Source: CALRQJ02 sp943370285 (GTDB lineage: Bacteria; Bacteroidota; Bacteroidia; Chitinophagales; Chitinophagaceae). From it: a stretch of DNA of 64,000 nt. A model generated the notes under the pieces. It did not search any database. It was not told the DNA's origin and was given only the letters and a program-made list of their open reading frames with translations. The position numbers and the translations under genes were made by a program. Below, piece by piece: positions 54,900-64,000 of this stretch. The stretch's first letter is position 1, and the number at the start of each line of letters is the position of its first letter. Location: the NCBI GenBank assembly GCA_943370285.1, contig CALRQJ020000017.1, forward strand, positions 1 through 64,000, in the 5' to 3' direction.

Positions 54900-56030
54900 T
54901 TATCTGAATAGTTTTAAATATTGCTCAAAAGCAAACACTCTGTTGCGTTTGAATCCCGTTAATTCTACTAATATTCCAAGTTGTACAAAGTCATTCAGTA
55001 ACCTTGAAATGGTAGGCACACTTGCATTAATAGCATCGGCTATGCTTTGCATATCAGTAATGGGTTGACTATATAAATACTGTAACACATTTTTTGCCAG
55101 CAGTTGTTTTTTTCCTAACGATATAATCTTAGTTTCTGTGGAAGCCCTCAAAGCAATTATTTCTTTAAAGGTTTGAATAGAATTTTCGGCAGTTACACGA
55201 ATGCCTTCTAAGAAAAACTTAAGCCATTGTACCAAGTCATTTTTTGTTCTTACTAAGGTTAAGTTATCGTAATAATGTTCTTTGTTTTTCTCAAAAAAAT
55301 CTGATAGGTAAAGTGTTGGTTTTACCAACAAGCCTGAATCAACCAAGTAAAGGGTAATTAAAAGTCTGCCTATTCTGCCATTGCCATCTAAAAATGGATG
55401 TGTTGTTTCAAACTGATAATGTAAAATGGCTATCTTAAGTAAATGTGGCAGATTGCTATTAGTATTATGAATGAATTGTTCTAAATCTGACATGTATTCC
55501 AAAACTCCATCTTGATGGGGAGGTATAAATTTTGCGTCTGCCAAACTGCTTCCTCCAATCCAGTTTTGACTAACACGAAATTCACCAGGTTGCTTATGTT
55601 TTCCTCTTACGCCTTTCAGTAGTGTTTTATGTGTTTTCTTCAAAAGTCGGTTGCTTAATGGTAATGTCTTCAAATCTTCAATTGCTGTATTCATGGCTTG
55701 TACATAGTTTTGTACTTCTAGCCAGTCATCTTTTTTTTCAGGGTTAATGTATTCCTCTTTTTGAACGGCTTCATCAATATTGGTTTGAGTGCCTTCGATC
55801 CGGCTACTTTTTGTACCTTCTTTTAAGACATGCATTTTTATAAAAAAATCTACATCTGGTATCAGTTGACTAAATGCATTCAATTCTCCCAATTTTTGAT
55901 CGGCCAGGCTCAACAATAAAGTGACAGCATCATTATCTAAATGCCATTGTGTATTAATAAGGGTAGGCTCAAAACTTTTGTATTCAAGCCTTTGTACCAA
56001 TTTACCTGACTTAAAAGTACTTATGTTCAT
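54900..56030 (-). CDS. Fic family AMP transferase
   Basis: Fic proteins usually transfer AMP from ATP to a hydroxyl side chain of a target protein. Start at the ATG of MNISTFKSGKL; a longer frame begins at TTG. An N-terminal Fic_N-like region carries the inhibitory motif SSRIEG near residues 72-77 ((S/T)xxxE(G/N)), whose Glu blocks ATP binding until released. The active site HPFLDGNGRIGR is intact near residues 210-221. The C-terminal part has a winged helix (IADAINASVPTISRLLNDFV). At 376 residues it is a self-inhibited class II type. The target is unknown. It sits between two copies of a short repeat. Confidence 0.93.
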   Translation of the reverse strand: MNISTFKSGKLVQRLEYKSFEPTLINTQWHLDNDAVTLLLSLADQKLGELNAFSQLIPDVDFFIKMHVLKEGTKSSRIEGTQTNIDEAVQKEEYINPEKKDDWLEVQNYVQAMNTAIEDLKTLPLSNRLLKKTHKTLLKGVRGKHKQPGEFRVSQNWIGGSSLADAKFIPPHQDGVLEYMSDLEQFIHNTNSNLPHLLKIAILHYQFETTHPFLDGNGRIGRLLITLYLVDSGLLVKPTLYLSDFFEKNKEHYYDNLTLVRTKNDLVQWLKFFLEGIRVTAENSIQTFKEIIALRASTETKIISLGKKQLLAKNVLQYLYSQPITDMQSIADAINASVPTISRLLNDFVQLGILVELTGFKRNRVFAFEQYLKLFR

Positions 56031-56117
56031 AGGTTCTAATTTTGGCAGCAAGTGCAAATATAGATACTTATATTTTCACTTAATCCATTTTATGAAAGTA
56101 TAAAATTTTATGTTTTC

Positions 56118-56238
56118 AGTTGTTCAATTTTACAGTCCAACTCTAAAATATCCATCAAATCTTGAATTATTTCTTTCGAACTATTGCTTGCAAAGGGCAC
56201 AAAACCTCGAAGTGAGCAACTTCGAGGTTTTTTTATTT
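56118..56238. repeat. flanking repeat, copy 2, with hairpin
   Basis: Partner of 54700-54795. It is followed by AACCTCGAAGT / AACTTCGAGGTT and T-run, a terminator on the plus strand (56204-56236). 56239-56343 shows nothing. Confidence 0.6.
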
Positions 56239-56343
56239 TAATACTTTTTTATTTTGAATATGTCTTTTCTACATCCTCGTTTTATAACTTTTGATTAGTC
56301 TAATGATAGCTTTTCGTGTCAGGATATATTAAAGTACTCAACT

Positions 56344-56823
56344 TCACTTTATTTCTATACTCCCTTTCCAAATCGTATCACGGGCAGATTGTGGTTTATC
56401 TGTCAATGGGTCGGTGCCACCTTCCATTACCAATACAATGTATTGACCTTGCTTTAAATTTGTAACGACTGCCTCCACGGTAGATTTACATTCACACTTA
56501 CAACCCATACCAAACCATTTTTCTTCTACAACAATAGTATTGCCTTGCAATGTCCCCTCTACTGTTACTTTACGACAACACAAATGCTTCATAGTTCGCC
56601 GATACATCAACGTATCACCACTAATGGTAAAAGGATTGCTGTTAGCAGGAGTGATATCATCAAATATCGTTTCTACTGATTTTGTAGCTGCTGATGCCGC
56701 ACATCCCTTTACTTTAGCCGCAATTGATAATGTATCATTTATGCTAGTTTGCGGTGTTTGATGACAAGAGCCGATTACAACAATAAACAGCAATACAATG
56801 GGAGTAAGAAAGGACAGTTTCAT
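56344..56823 (-). CDS. small lipoprotein, unknown
   Basis: 159 residues with signal MKLSFLTPIVLLFIVVIGSC, the Cys being the lipidation site. The mature part has several further Cys (CCRKVTVEG, GMGCKCECKS) that may form disulfides or bind metal. I do not recognise the family. It begins 4 bp after the stop of the next gene upstream, so the two form an operon. Confidence 0.7.
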   Translation of the reverse strand: MKLSFLTPIVLLFIVVIGSCHQTPQTSINDTLSIAAKVKGCAASAATKSVETIFDDITPANSNPFTISGDTLMYRRTMKHLCCRKVTVEGTLQGNTIVVEEKWFGMGCKCECKSTVEAVVTNLKQGQYIVLVMEGGTDPLTDKPQSARDTIWKGSIEIK

Positions 56824-56827
56824 AATA

Positions 56828-58324
56828 TTAATTATTAGATAAAAGTGCTGAAGGATTAAACGTTAGCGACAGGAAATACCCAATTCGATTTACTGAACGG
56901 AAATTACTATCCTGCAATTCAGTAAACGGCACCACATCGCCCAAACTGTAACCGGTGAGTTTTTCTACCTGAGCTCCGCAAACACCGGCTGTTATTGCAA
57001 CAGGATCGTTCTTACCAAAAAATGTACTCAGCCCCAACATGAGATGCACTTGACGATTATCGCCACTCATGGGTAAGCCTGCACCAAAACTTCCGCCCCA
57101 ACGAAATCCACGGTCTTTTGGAGCATAAAAATGAATGTACGTTACAAAAACAGGCACATATTCATCGTTAGTTTCACGGTCAATTTTTCCGGTACTATTT
57201 ACAAAGTATTTCCACCGATAATCTGCAAAACGGGTAAAGCTTACACCGAATGTATTTCTAAACCGCATTGGCTCTTTTTTATACACCGGAATTCGTCGTA
57301 AAATTGGTGTATCTGTCACTTGCATATCAAGCATTCGAGCTGTAAGTGTATCAGTTTGTGGTGTAAGTATTAATTCTACACTTGTAGTTCCGGAATTGAG
57401 TATTAGTGGCACTTGCTGTATATAACGATCGTTAATAATTTGTCGGTACAATTCAGCAATCCGCGGCATTAGATTAGTATTTTCAGTAGCAACAGCTACT
57501 TGTTTTACTTGCTCCGCTTGTTTACCTGCTTGTTTAACTAATGTATCAGCAGCAGTAAACGGCATATTATAAGTACGGTAATCGCCATAAGCCTGAAACA
57601 ACAAGTTGTATTGTTGTTCTACGATTGCTTTTAAGGATTGAATATCTCGTTGCTGTTGCATCACAAAAGCAGCGGGATTATCTGCCACATCGGGCACTAC
57701 TGCACGGGTTTTTGATATCGTTTGTTTTTTGATTTCAGTTGCGGGTAGTTGAAGGGAATAGCGTAAGCCTGTCAATTCTTTCCACAACAAATTGCAATTT
57801 TCCTCAAATAATATCCCCTGCTGCCAAGACTCGTAAGCTTTATTGAATCCCGAGTAGTAAAGCCCTACTTTTTGTAAAGCCAATTTGGCTCGCAATAGTT
57901 TTTCTTGTGCATCATCTTCAAGCCCTCCGCTTTTATTGGGGCTTTTATTGGTGCCTGCATTCATCAATAAGTTGAAGAGCTGATTGGGAGATGCAGCAGT
58001 GGTATCATACTGCTTCATTCCTTTAAAGAAATCTCCACCACCACCCAACGATCCAAAAAATGGCAAGACCAATGATTCTTGCTGTCGTGGTTCGTTCACC
58101 AACCGTACCGTACGGCGATAACTGTTGGCTAAATTCACCAAACGAAGCTGCACATCTTTACCCCTCGACATGTCTACATAAGAAGTACGAACAGTATCTC
58201 CCGGACGTTTCACTTTTAAGTACTCTATCGCATCTGTAGATACGTCGTATTGGATAACATAAGTTTGGGCAGAAAGCGAACCAAACAATGCTAGGAAGCT
58301 GTAGAGAAAAAGTTGAGTTTTCAT
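56828..58324 (-). CDS. secreted protein, unknown
   Basis: 498 residues from the internal ATG of MKTQLFLYSFLALFGSLSAQ, a clear signal peptide; the longer frame adds 12 polar residues. The middle is helical. The C-terminal third has alternating hydrophobic strands (FRNTFGVSFTRFADYRW, FRWGGSFGAGLPMSGDN, IGYFLSLTFNPSALL), which could be an outer-membrane beta-barrel. No named family. It is followed 4 bp later by the Cys-rich lipoprotein gene. Confidence 0.7.
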   Translation of the reverse strand: MKTQLFLYSFLALFGSLSAQTYVIQYDVSTDAIEYLKVKRPGDTVRTSYVDMSRGKDVQLRLVNLANSYRRTVRLVNEPRQQESLVLPFFGSLGGGGDFFKGMKQYDTTAASPNQLFNLLMNAGTNKSPNKSGGLEDDAQEKLLRAKLALQKVGLYYSGFNKAYESWQQGILFEENCNLLWKELTGLRYSLQLPATEIKKQTISKTRAVVPDVADNPAAFVMQQQRDIQSLKAIVEQQYNLLFQAYGDYRTYNMPFTAADTLVKQAGKQAEQVKQVAVATENTNLMPRIAELYRQIINDRYIQQVPLILNSGTTSVELILTPQTDTLTARMLDMQVTDTPILRRIPVYKKEPMRFRNTFGVSFTRFADYRWKYFVNSTGKIDRETNDEYVPVFVTYIHFYAPKDRGFRWGGSFGAGLPMSGDNRQVHLMLGLSTFFGKNDPVAITAGVCGAQVEKLTGYSLGDVVPFTELQDSNFRSVNRIGYFLSLTFNPSALLSNN

Positions 58325-58512
58325 ATGTCGCTCTTTTTCTGCACATGAAGGTATTGACAATGCTAAGCTGAAATAATGAGTTTTGTCATGATTTGCATGC
58401 GATTAAGGATTTAATTTAACATGTTCAAAATGGCTGAATAATTTACAAAAAATGTCTTCAAAACAATGATGCCACACCACTAGGCCTATAGTTCAAATTA
58501 AAACTTATCATT

Positions 58513-58887
58513 ATGAACCGTCTACTTTTTTTAGTATTAGTATTCGTTGGCTGTAATAATCCAACTACTCAAGTAACATCCTATACAAACGATACTTTAA
58601 AACAATCCCAAACAAATACCAAAGTAGGAGAACAACTCTTAGGACTTAGATTAGTTGTTGATAGTCAAATGTTGGTTATAACCGTTGTTAGTAATGGTTG
58701 TACAACAAAAAATGATTTTCGTTTTACCATGCAACATGGAACACTGTTAATTGAAAGAACAAGAAGAGATGATTGTAAACGTATGCCCTTTGCTACTGAG
58801 CTGTCATTCAGTTTTGCTGAAGCCGGAATTGAATCAACAAAAGCATTTAGGATTAGCAACTCGTTTGCAGTTAATTTTTTACTTTAA
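58513..58887 (+). CDS. small lipoprotein, unknown
   Basis: 124 residues. Signal MNRLLFLVLVFVGC with lipidation Cys. The mature part is beta-rich (LRLVVDSQMLVITVVSNGC, RFTMQHGTLLIERTRRDDC). It lies 10 bp ahead of the SHOCT gene, with which it is probably co-transcribed, and is divergent from the secreted protein. Confidence 0.7.
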   Translation: MNRLLFLVLVFVGCNNPTTQVTSYTNDTLKQSQTNTKVGEQLLGLRLVVDSQMLVITVVSNGCTTKNDFRFTMQHGTLLIERTRRDDCKRMPFATELSFSFAEAGIESTKAFRISNSFAVNFLL

Positions 58888-58897
58888 AAAATATGAC

Positions 58898-59278
58898 ATG
58901 AAAGGGAAAGCTTATATAAAACCATCCAAACCTTCGCTGATTGCGGGGTTGATTGTTATTGTACTGATGATGGGTTTTGGAATATTTTTTATGACTTTAA
59001 TTGCCGGAGAAAGTGAATCGGGTGTTGGTATGGTTTTTTTGAGTGTGTGGCTACTTGTTTGTTTGGTGATTGCAGGATCTATGCTGTACAACTATTTTAA
59101 AAATGATGATGACGCAGTTATTGGCAGTGAAATTACTTTTACCAACGATGAAAAAGCTGAAGCTACAAATGATATTGAAAACAAGCTGAGACAGTTGGAA
59201 CGGCTGCAAAAAGAAAAATTGATCACGGAAGAAGAATATCAATCTAAACGAAAAGCAATTATGGAAAGTGAATGGTGA
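58898..59278 (+). CDS. SHOCT-domain membrane protein
   Basis: 126 residues. Start ATG 58898 is chosen because an earlier in-frame start would lie inside the upstream gene. Two membrane segments (LIAGLIVIVLMMGFGIFFM, MVFLSVWLLVCLVIAGSML). The C-terminal 30 residues (NKLRQLERLQKEKLITEEEY, then QSKRKAIM) are a SHOCT motif, a short oligomerisation/nucleic-acid-associated module. Function unknown. Confidence 0.8.
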   Translation: MKGKAYIKPSKPSLIAGLIVIVLMMGFGIFFMTLIAGESESGVGMVFLSVWLLVCLVIAGSMLYNYFKNDDDAVIGSEITFTNDEKAEATNDIENKLRQLERLQKEKLITEEEYQSKRKAIMESEW

Positions 59279-59511
59279 TGTTGATTTTTTGTAATTGGCA
59301 ATTTGCTAAATATTGCCAACTCACCATTCACTATTGACCATTCACTTTTCAGACTTACTATTGACTATTAACAACCCCTTAATCCCTAATTTTCCTCTAT
59401 TCATCCCATTTTACGGCCTCTTTTAATAGAGAAGCAACTTTTTTAATCAAATTTTCATCTTTTGGGTATTAGAACACTCAATTTTCTAAACATGTAAAGA
59501 TTTCAGTTATT
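59279..59511. other. intergenic region with short tandem repeats
   Basis: Contains loosely repeated CCATTCACTATTGAC-like units between about 59325 and 59375 and no gene. Nothing else is visible. Confidence 0.6.
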
Positions 59512-59796
59512 ATGGGAACCTTATTTGACTTAATTATCGACAATTTTATGCTTATCAGCATCTTTGGTGCTTTGCTGGTATTGTTTAAAATTTTCCTAGT
59601 TGGGAGAAACAAAGGCTTCGATCCGGCTGATATCATCATCAGCTTCTTTCGCTTCTACAATCGGTACGACATGGAAATGACTACCAAAGAGTACAAAAGA
59701 CGTTACATGTTAATCAACAACAACCTCAATTATGTGATTTACGTTTGGGCGGTTATTTTCTTAACCGTTGTATTTGTAAATAGAATGGTGGGATAA
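59512..59796 (+). CDS. small membrane protein, unknown
   Basis: 94 residues. Two hydrophobic segments (FMLISIFGALLVLFKIFLV near residue 12 and YVIYVWAVIFLTVVFVN near 73) flank a polar loop (IISFFRFYNRYDMEMTTKEY). No family recognised. It ends one base before the convergent SpmAB gene. Confidence 0.65.
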   Translation: MGTLFDLIIDNFMLISIFGALLVLFKIFLVGRNKGFDPADIIISFFRFYNRYDMEMTTKEYKRRYMLINNNLNYVIYVWAVIFLTVVFVNRMVG

Positions 59797-61044
59797 TCAC
59801 CTAAAGAACATATACGCAATTACAATCGCTGCTATCATACCAACAAAATCAGCAATTAAACCACAGGCAAGGGCATACCTTGTCTTTTTGATGTTTACAC
59901 TACCAAAATAAACAGCCAATACATAAAAAGTGGTTTCCGTTGAGCCCTGCATGATGGAAGCTAACTTACCCTGAAAGCTATTGACACCGTAAGTAGTCAT
60001 CACATCAACCATTAATCCCCTGGCTCCACCTCCACTTAAAGTCTTCATAAAAGCAACAGGCAAAGCCGGTACAAAATCTGTATTCATGCCTATAGCTGCA
60101 ACTAAAGCTCCAATACCATTAATTAAATAATCCATACAGCCGGTTACTCTAAATGCACTGATAGCCACCAAAATGGCAATGAGGTAAGGTATTATGGTGA
60201 TGGCTACGCCAAAGCCTTCTTTTGCCCCTTCTATAAAGGTTTCGTACACATTAATTTTCCGAATAAACCCTAATACCAAAAAAGAAATGATGATGGAAAA
60301 TATCGTTAAACTGCCTACCAAGCCTATCATTTTAGCCATTTCATCCGGCGGATAAGTCCGCAGCCACATATACAAACCACCCATTAGTGCACCAAAAATG
60401 CCCAAGAAAATCAATACCGGCAATCGGAATAAATTAATGCGTTGGTAAAGCGCTACAGCAATCATCCCCGATAAAAAAGAAATAAAAGTTCCAATTAAGG
60501 TAGGCAAGAAAATATCTGCGGGATTAAATCCAACCAATCCTTCTTTAATGGCCATACTCTGTCGAATAGCTATCACCGAAGTTGGAATAATGGTAAGTCC
60601 GGCCGTATTCAACACCAAAAACATAATCTGTGCATTGCTAGCCGTATCTTTTTCCGGATTAATGTCATGCAAATCCTTCATGGCTTGCAAACCCAATGGT
60701 GTTGCGGCATTATCTAAACCTAACATATTGGCTGAAAAATTCATCATAATGCTGCCGTTAGCAGCATGCCCATTAGGAATAGAAGGAAACAGCGTTTTAA
60801 AGAAGGGCCGAACACCTCGGGCAAAAATGCCAATCATGCCTGCTTTTTCTCCAATTTTCATAATACCCAACCACAAAGTCATCATACCTACTAATCCAAT
60901 AGAAATATCGAACCCCGTTTTGGCACTATCGAACATGCCGGATACCAGCTTAGAGAAAATTTCGGTATCTCCCATGACCAGCTTGAAACAAGCCACAATA
61001 AAAGCGATTACGAAAAAAAACAGCCATACATAGTTGAGTGCCAT
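59797..61044 (-). CDS. SpmA-SpmB fusion (nucleoside recognition domain membrane protein)
   Basis: Membrane protein of 415 residues that joins the homologues of spore maturation proteins A and B. The first half (FDISIGLVGMMTLWLGIMKI, NMLGLDNAATPLGLQAMKDL) matches SpmA; the second (FIEGAKEGFGVAITIIPYLI, SGGGARGLMVDVMTTYG, QGSTETTFYVLAVYFGSV) matches SpmB. Many non-sporulating Bacteroidota carry this fusion, so the name says little about function; transport is likely. Confidence 0.88.
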   Translation of the reverse strand: MALNYVWLFFFVIAFIVACFKLVMGDTEIFSKLVSGMFDSAKTGFDISIGLVGMMTLWLGIMKIGEKAGMIGIFARGVRPFFKTLFPSIPNGHAANGSIMMNFSANMLGLDNAATPLGLQAMKDLHDINPEKDTASNAQIMFLVLNTAGLTIIPTSVIAIRQSMAIKEGLVGFNPADIFLPTLIGTFISFLSGMIAVALYQRINLFRLPVLIFLGIFGALMGGLYMWLRTYPPDEMAKMIGLVGSLTIFSIIISFLVLGFIRKINVYETFIEGAKEGFGVAITIIPYLIAILVAISAFRVTGCMDYLINGIGALVAAIGMNTDFVPALPVAFMKTLSGGGARGLMVDVMTTYGVNSFQGKLASIMQGSTETTFYVLAVYFGSVNIKKTRYALACGLIADFVGMIAAIVIAYMFFR

Positions 61045-61224
61045 AGCAGTAGATTATAAGGGTTGATGACCGAAAATATCAATTTTATACCACATCGGCA
61101 CCAGCATAAAATTCATCTTCGGCTATTGGCTGCGTAATACTACTTTTGCAGCCCAAATACAGCAAATAGCTTCGTAAGATTCAAAGCTGATAAGCTGTAC
61201 TTTGAAACTTAATATTTTCAACTC

Positions 61225-62325
61225 ATGGCTTTACAAGCAGGCATCGTAGGACTACCCAATGTAGGAAAATCAACTTTATTCAATGCGCTGAGCAGTGCCA
61301 AAGCACAAGCAGCTAATTTTCCGTTTTGTACCATCGAACCCAATGTGGGTGTGATAACCGTACCCGACGAAAGATTGATTGCCCTCGAAAAAATTGTAGT
61401 GCCGCAACGAGTTGTGCCTACCACCGTTGAAATTGTAGACATTGCCGGTTTGGTGAAAGGTGCCAGCAAAGGCGAAGGATTGGGCAACCAGTTTTTGGGT
61501 AATATTAGAAATACCGATGCTATCATCCACGTATTGCGTTGTTTTGATGATGATAATGTGATTCATGTTGATGGAAAAATTAATCCGGTTAGCGATAAAG
61601 AAATTATTGACACCGAATTGCAATTGAAAGATTTGGATAGTATTGAGAAAAAAATTGCTCGTATTGAAAAGCAAGCCAAAAACGGCGATAAAGATGCTAG
61701 CCGTGCTTTAGAATTAACACTACAATTGAAGACTTACATGGAGCAGGGTAAAAATGCCCGAGGCTTTGAAGTATCGAAAGAAGACAAAGAAAAATATTTG
61801 TACGATTTGTTTTTGCTTACCATGAAGCCGGTGATTTATGTGTGTAATGTAGATGAGAAAAGTGTGGTTTCGGGTAACCATCATACTGCTGCAGTAGCAG
61901 AAGCGGTTAAGCATGAAAATGCAGAAATTTTATTGGTGAGTGCTGCTATTGAAAGCGATATTGCGGTAATGGAAAGCTTTGAAGACCGTCAGATGTTTTT
62001 AGAAGACATGGGCCTGAGTGAAAGTGGCGTGGCTCGTTTAATTAAATCTACTTACAAGCTACTCAACCTGATTACTTACTTCACCGCAGGTGTACAAGAA
62101 GTAAGGGCTTGGACCATTACTAAAGGTATGTTAGCGCCACAAGCAGCAGGTGTTATACACACCGATTTTGAAAAAGGATTTATTAGAGCAGAAGTGATTA
62201 AATACGTTGACTACATTCACTATGGTTCTGAATCCGCCTGTAGAGATGCCGGTAAATTAGGTGTACAGGGCAAAGATTATTTGGTAGAAGATGGCGATAT
62301 CATGCACTTTAGATTTAATGTGTAG
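61225..62325 (+). CDS. ychF: redox-regulated ATPase YchF
   Basis: Obg-like P-loop ATPase of 366 residues, linked to ribosome function and stress. G1 GLPNVGKST near the start, G3 DIAGLVKGASKGEGLGNQFL, and the G4 position NVDE (in YVCNVDEKS) instead of NKxD, which explains ATP over GTP preference in the family. A coiled coil and a C-terminal TGS-like domain (GKDYLVEDGDIMHFRFNV) follow. The start codon is at the conserved MALQAGIVGLPN. Confidence 0.97.
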   Translation: MALQAGIVGLPNVGKSTLFNALSSAKAQAANFPFCTIEPNVGVITVPDERLIALEKIVVPQRVVPTTVEIVDIAGLVKGASKGEGLGNQFLGNIRNTDAIIHVLRCFDDDNVIHVDGKINPVSDKEIIDTELQLKDLDSIEKKIARIEKQAKNGDKDASRALELTLQLKTYMEQGKNARGFEVSKEDKEKYLYDLFLLTMKPVIYVCNVDEKSVVSGNHHTAAVAEAVKHENAEILLVSAAIESDIAVMESFEDRQMFLEDMGLSESGVARLIKSTYKLLNLITYFTAGVQEVRAWTITKGMLAPQAAGVIHTDFEKGFIRAEVIKYVDYIHYGSESACRDAGKLGVQGKDYLVEDGDIMHFRFNV

Positions 62326-62335
62326 TTACTGCCAA

Positions 62336-63058
62336 TCACCTCGTTAATTGCGATAATATTATTCCCGTAGCAACTGCTGCATTCAACGATTCAGCATCGC
62401 CAATTCTTGGAATGGTTACGGGTTGCGTTACGAATAATTTGAGGTGTGGCCTTATACCTTTAGATTCGTTACCAATCATTAAAATACCATTTCTAACCGG
62501 TTTTTGTTGAAATAGACTATCCCCTTCTAGCAATGCACCATATACGGGTAGTTTATTTTCATCTAAAAAAAACTCGAGGTTTTTGTACCACACTTTTACT
62601 CTACAAATACTACCCATGGTAGATTGTACCACTTTAATATTGTACAAGTCTGCGGTATCAATACTGCAGACTATTTGTTTGATGCCAAACCAATCTGCGG
62701 TACGAATAATGGTTCCAAAATTGCCGGGGTCTTGAATTCCGTCAAGTACAAGTGTTAAACTTTCGGCAGCTACCGGCTCCTCATCTCTAGCCATTTGCTT
62801 GGCAACTACCACAACTTGGTTAGGCGTTTGAAGCTGACTGATGCGTTCTAATTCAGCTTTGGTAATCTGTTTTACAGCTATATCGGGCTGAAAAGGCGGT
62901 TGCCACTCCTCAGTTGCATAAATATTTACCAGTTCAAATTCACTATCTAGCAATTCTGCGGCTAGCTTTGGGCCTTCGGCAATAAAAAGCCCTTCTTTGT
63001 CCCTAAATTTTTTCTGGTATAAAGTTTGGATATATTTGATTTCGTTTTTACTTACCAT
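62336..63058 (-). CDS. SpoU/TrmH family RNA 2'-O-methyltransferase
   Basis: RNA ribose methyltransferase of 240 residues. An N-terminal substrate-binding domain (FIAEGPKLAAELLDSEFELV) is followed by the knotted SPOUT domain: VLDGIQDPGNFGTIIRTADW, VVQSTMGSICRV, GILMIGNESKGI and RIGDAESLNAAVATGI. Divergent from the next gene with only 6 bp between the start codons. This neighbourhood is known in Bacteroidota beside tamL. The modified nucleotide cannot be told. Confidence 0.93.
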   Translation of the reverse strand: MVSKNEIKYIQTLYQKKFRDKEGLFIAEGPKLAAELLDSEFELVNIYATEEWQPPFQPDIAVKQITKAELERISQLQTPNQVVVVAKQMARDEEPVAAESLTLVLDGIQDPGNFGTIIRTADWFGIKQIVCSIDTADLYNIKVVQSTMGSICRVKVWYKNLEFFLDENKLPVYGALLEGDSLFQQKPVRNGILMIGNESKGIRPHLKLFVTQPVTIPRIGDAESLNAAVATGIILSQLTR

Positions 63059-63064
63059 AAACTT

Positions 63065-64000
63065 ATGCGTTTTACCAACCTGTTGATTTGTCGTTTTGCT
63101 GTGTTATTGGCTTTTGTGGGCTTTCTCAGTTCCTGTGAAGTCATCAAAAATGCACCAACAAACAAACCATTTGTTTTAGAAAATAAATTATTGCTGAAAA
63201 CAGATTTACGCAAAGATGATAAGAAAGTACTGGAAAACACACTTAATGGTTATTGGGATGATAGTATTAGGGTAAAATCTATTTCGGAGTTTAGTTTCAA
63301 ATTGAAAAAATTTGGGTATCACAAAAATTACATTGTACCCTACAACTATGATACTGCTGCTATTGAAAGATCAAAACTGCTGATGAACTCCTACCTTAAT
63401 TCTCAAGGTTATTACAATGCCAGTTTACAGCACCAAGTAGATACCATTCGCAAAGCCAAATACAAAAAGAAAAACCAGATACCTTTAAGGGTTACGATTG
63501 CTATTGATATGGGCAAGAATTTGAGGATAGATTCATTTTCTATCAACCTAATTGATACCATCAATAACGGACCAAGTGCTATAGCCTTGCAACAAATTGC
63601 AATGGAGCATTTTGGTGAAGCAAGTATCAAAAAAAATATGCCTTATTCTAAGCAATTAATTTCGATTGAATTAGACAGATTGGTAGCGTTGTTTAGAAAG
63701 AAAGGATATTATAAAATTACCCGAGAAATTTTATATGCCGAAGTAGATACTACCGATCCTGCATTACTAGAATTAACACTTGACCCATTTGAACAAGCCA
63801 ATAAAATTAATGAGGTAACAGAAAGACGAAAAAATAATCCAACCATTAATGTAATTATTAAACAACGTACCATTAATGATACTTTAAAGCTTCGAAAATA
63901 TTATACCGGTAATACTATTTTCTACCCCGAAACAAGAACCTACGATAATCCGGATAGTTTACTAACCGCCAATTTTGAGCAAGTATTTACACAAAGGCAT
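63065..64000 (+). CDS. TamL-like outer membrane assembly lipoprotein, 5' part
   Basis: Open to the right edge; 312 residues are visible. A lipoprotein signal (AVLLAFVGFLSSC) is followed by VIKNAPTNKPFVLENKLLL, then POTRA-like repeats (YLNSQGYYNASLQHQVDT, RLVALFRKKGYYKITREIL). The lipidated N-terminus with POTRA domains, expected to lead into a BamA-type barrel, is the pattern of TamL, the partner of TamB in this phylum; a tamB gene lies at 22882-27663. The assignment is inference until the barrel is seen. Confidence 0.78.
   Translation, partial: MRFTNLLICRFAVLLAFVGFLSSCEVIKNAPTNKPFVLENKLLLKTDLRKDDKKVLENTLNGYWDDSIRVKSISEFSFKLKKFGYHKNYIVPYNYDTAAIERSKLLMNSYLNSQGYYNASLQHQVDTIRKAKYKKKNQIPLRVTIAIDMGKNLRIDSFSINLIDTINNGPSAIALQQIAMEHFGEASIKKNMPYSKQLISIELDRLVALFRKKGYYKITREILYAEVDTTDPALLELTLDPFEQANKINEVTERRKNNPTINVIIKQRTINDTLKLRKYYTGNTIFYPETRTYDNPDSLLTANFEQVFTQRH

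Noticed and set aside
30830..56300. A second attachment site (copy of the tRNA-Leu 3' end) bounding the element
   Set aside because: I looked for TTCGATTCCCGTCTGGGG or close variants to the right and saw none, so the right end of the serine-recombinase element is left undefined.
59279..59511. Short tandem repeats as a regulatory array
   Set aside because: Units are imperfect, AT-rich and not phased. Such simple repeats are common between genes in this phylum, and nothing links them to a neighbour.
60548..61033. 161-residue plus-strand frame
   Set aside because: Antisense of the SpmAB fusion gene; no independent support.

Overview
The window looks like chromosomal DNA of a Bacteroidota bacterium, probably in or near Chitinophagaceae. 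Evidence: a Bacteroidota-type 16S rRNA gene, Bacteroidota promoter boxes (TTTG, 18-20 bp, TAnnTTTG), a type IX secretion sorting domain, a DUF4476 protein, TamB and a TamL-like lipoprotein, futalosine-pathway MqnE, an SpmA-SpmB fusion, and RHS proteins with the YYPFGLTMAGISSKA core. The placement below phylum is inference.

Layout. 1-1122: 5' part of a 16S rRNA gene on the minus strand, driven by three tandem promoters (1287-1538). 1609-30449: core genome: truA, a DUF4476 protein, an M1 aminopeptidase, priA, an acyltransferase, mqnE, a 1319-aa secreted M43 protease, a nucleoside MFS transporter, a four-gene glycan/methyltransferase operon, pdhB, a TonB-dependent receptor, tamB, tRNA-Leu(GAG), a histidine kinase and a GT2 glycosyltransferase. 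30622-30829: tRNA-Gly(GCC) and tRNA-Leu(TAA). 30777-35190: a small decayed integrative element whose large serine recombinase reads into the tRNA-Leu gene, with a MerR-like protein, two small proteins and a broken SRAP gene behind an array of GTTC/GAAC repeats.

35193-53479 is the notable part: a head-to-tail array, all on the minus strand, of orphan RHS C-terminal toxin modules, each followed by a probable immunity gene. Nine pairs are recognisable (A, C-J here), with at least two decayed ones (B and a remnant between F and G). Each module starts with the same piece of RHS core, usually preceded by a 43-bp hairpin that is not RHS core, and diverges after the DPxG junction. Predicted toxins include an ADP-ribosyltransferase (A), a zincin (G), a REase-7-like nuclease (H) and a GxSxG lipase (I). 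The partners are soluble, membrane or lipoprotein, broadly matching where the toxin should act. No full-length RHS gene is in the window, so the array reads as a silent tip store. Two families of short palindromes are inserted at fixed places in the RHS core copies, one breaking the frame and one keeping it. The array is bounded by an inverted RHS scrap fused to the broken SRAP gene on the left and by a tyrosine recombinase on the right.

54900-64000 returns to ordinary genes: a Fic AMPylase between two copies of a short repeat, small lipoproteins, a SHOCT protein, spmAB, ychF, a SpoU/TrmH RNA methyltransferase and the start of a tamL-like gene.
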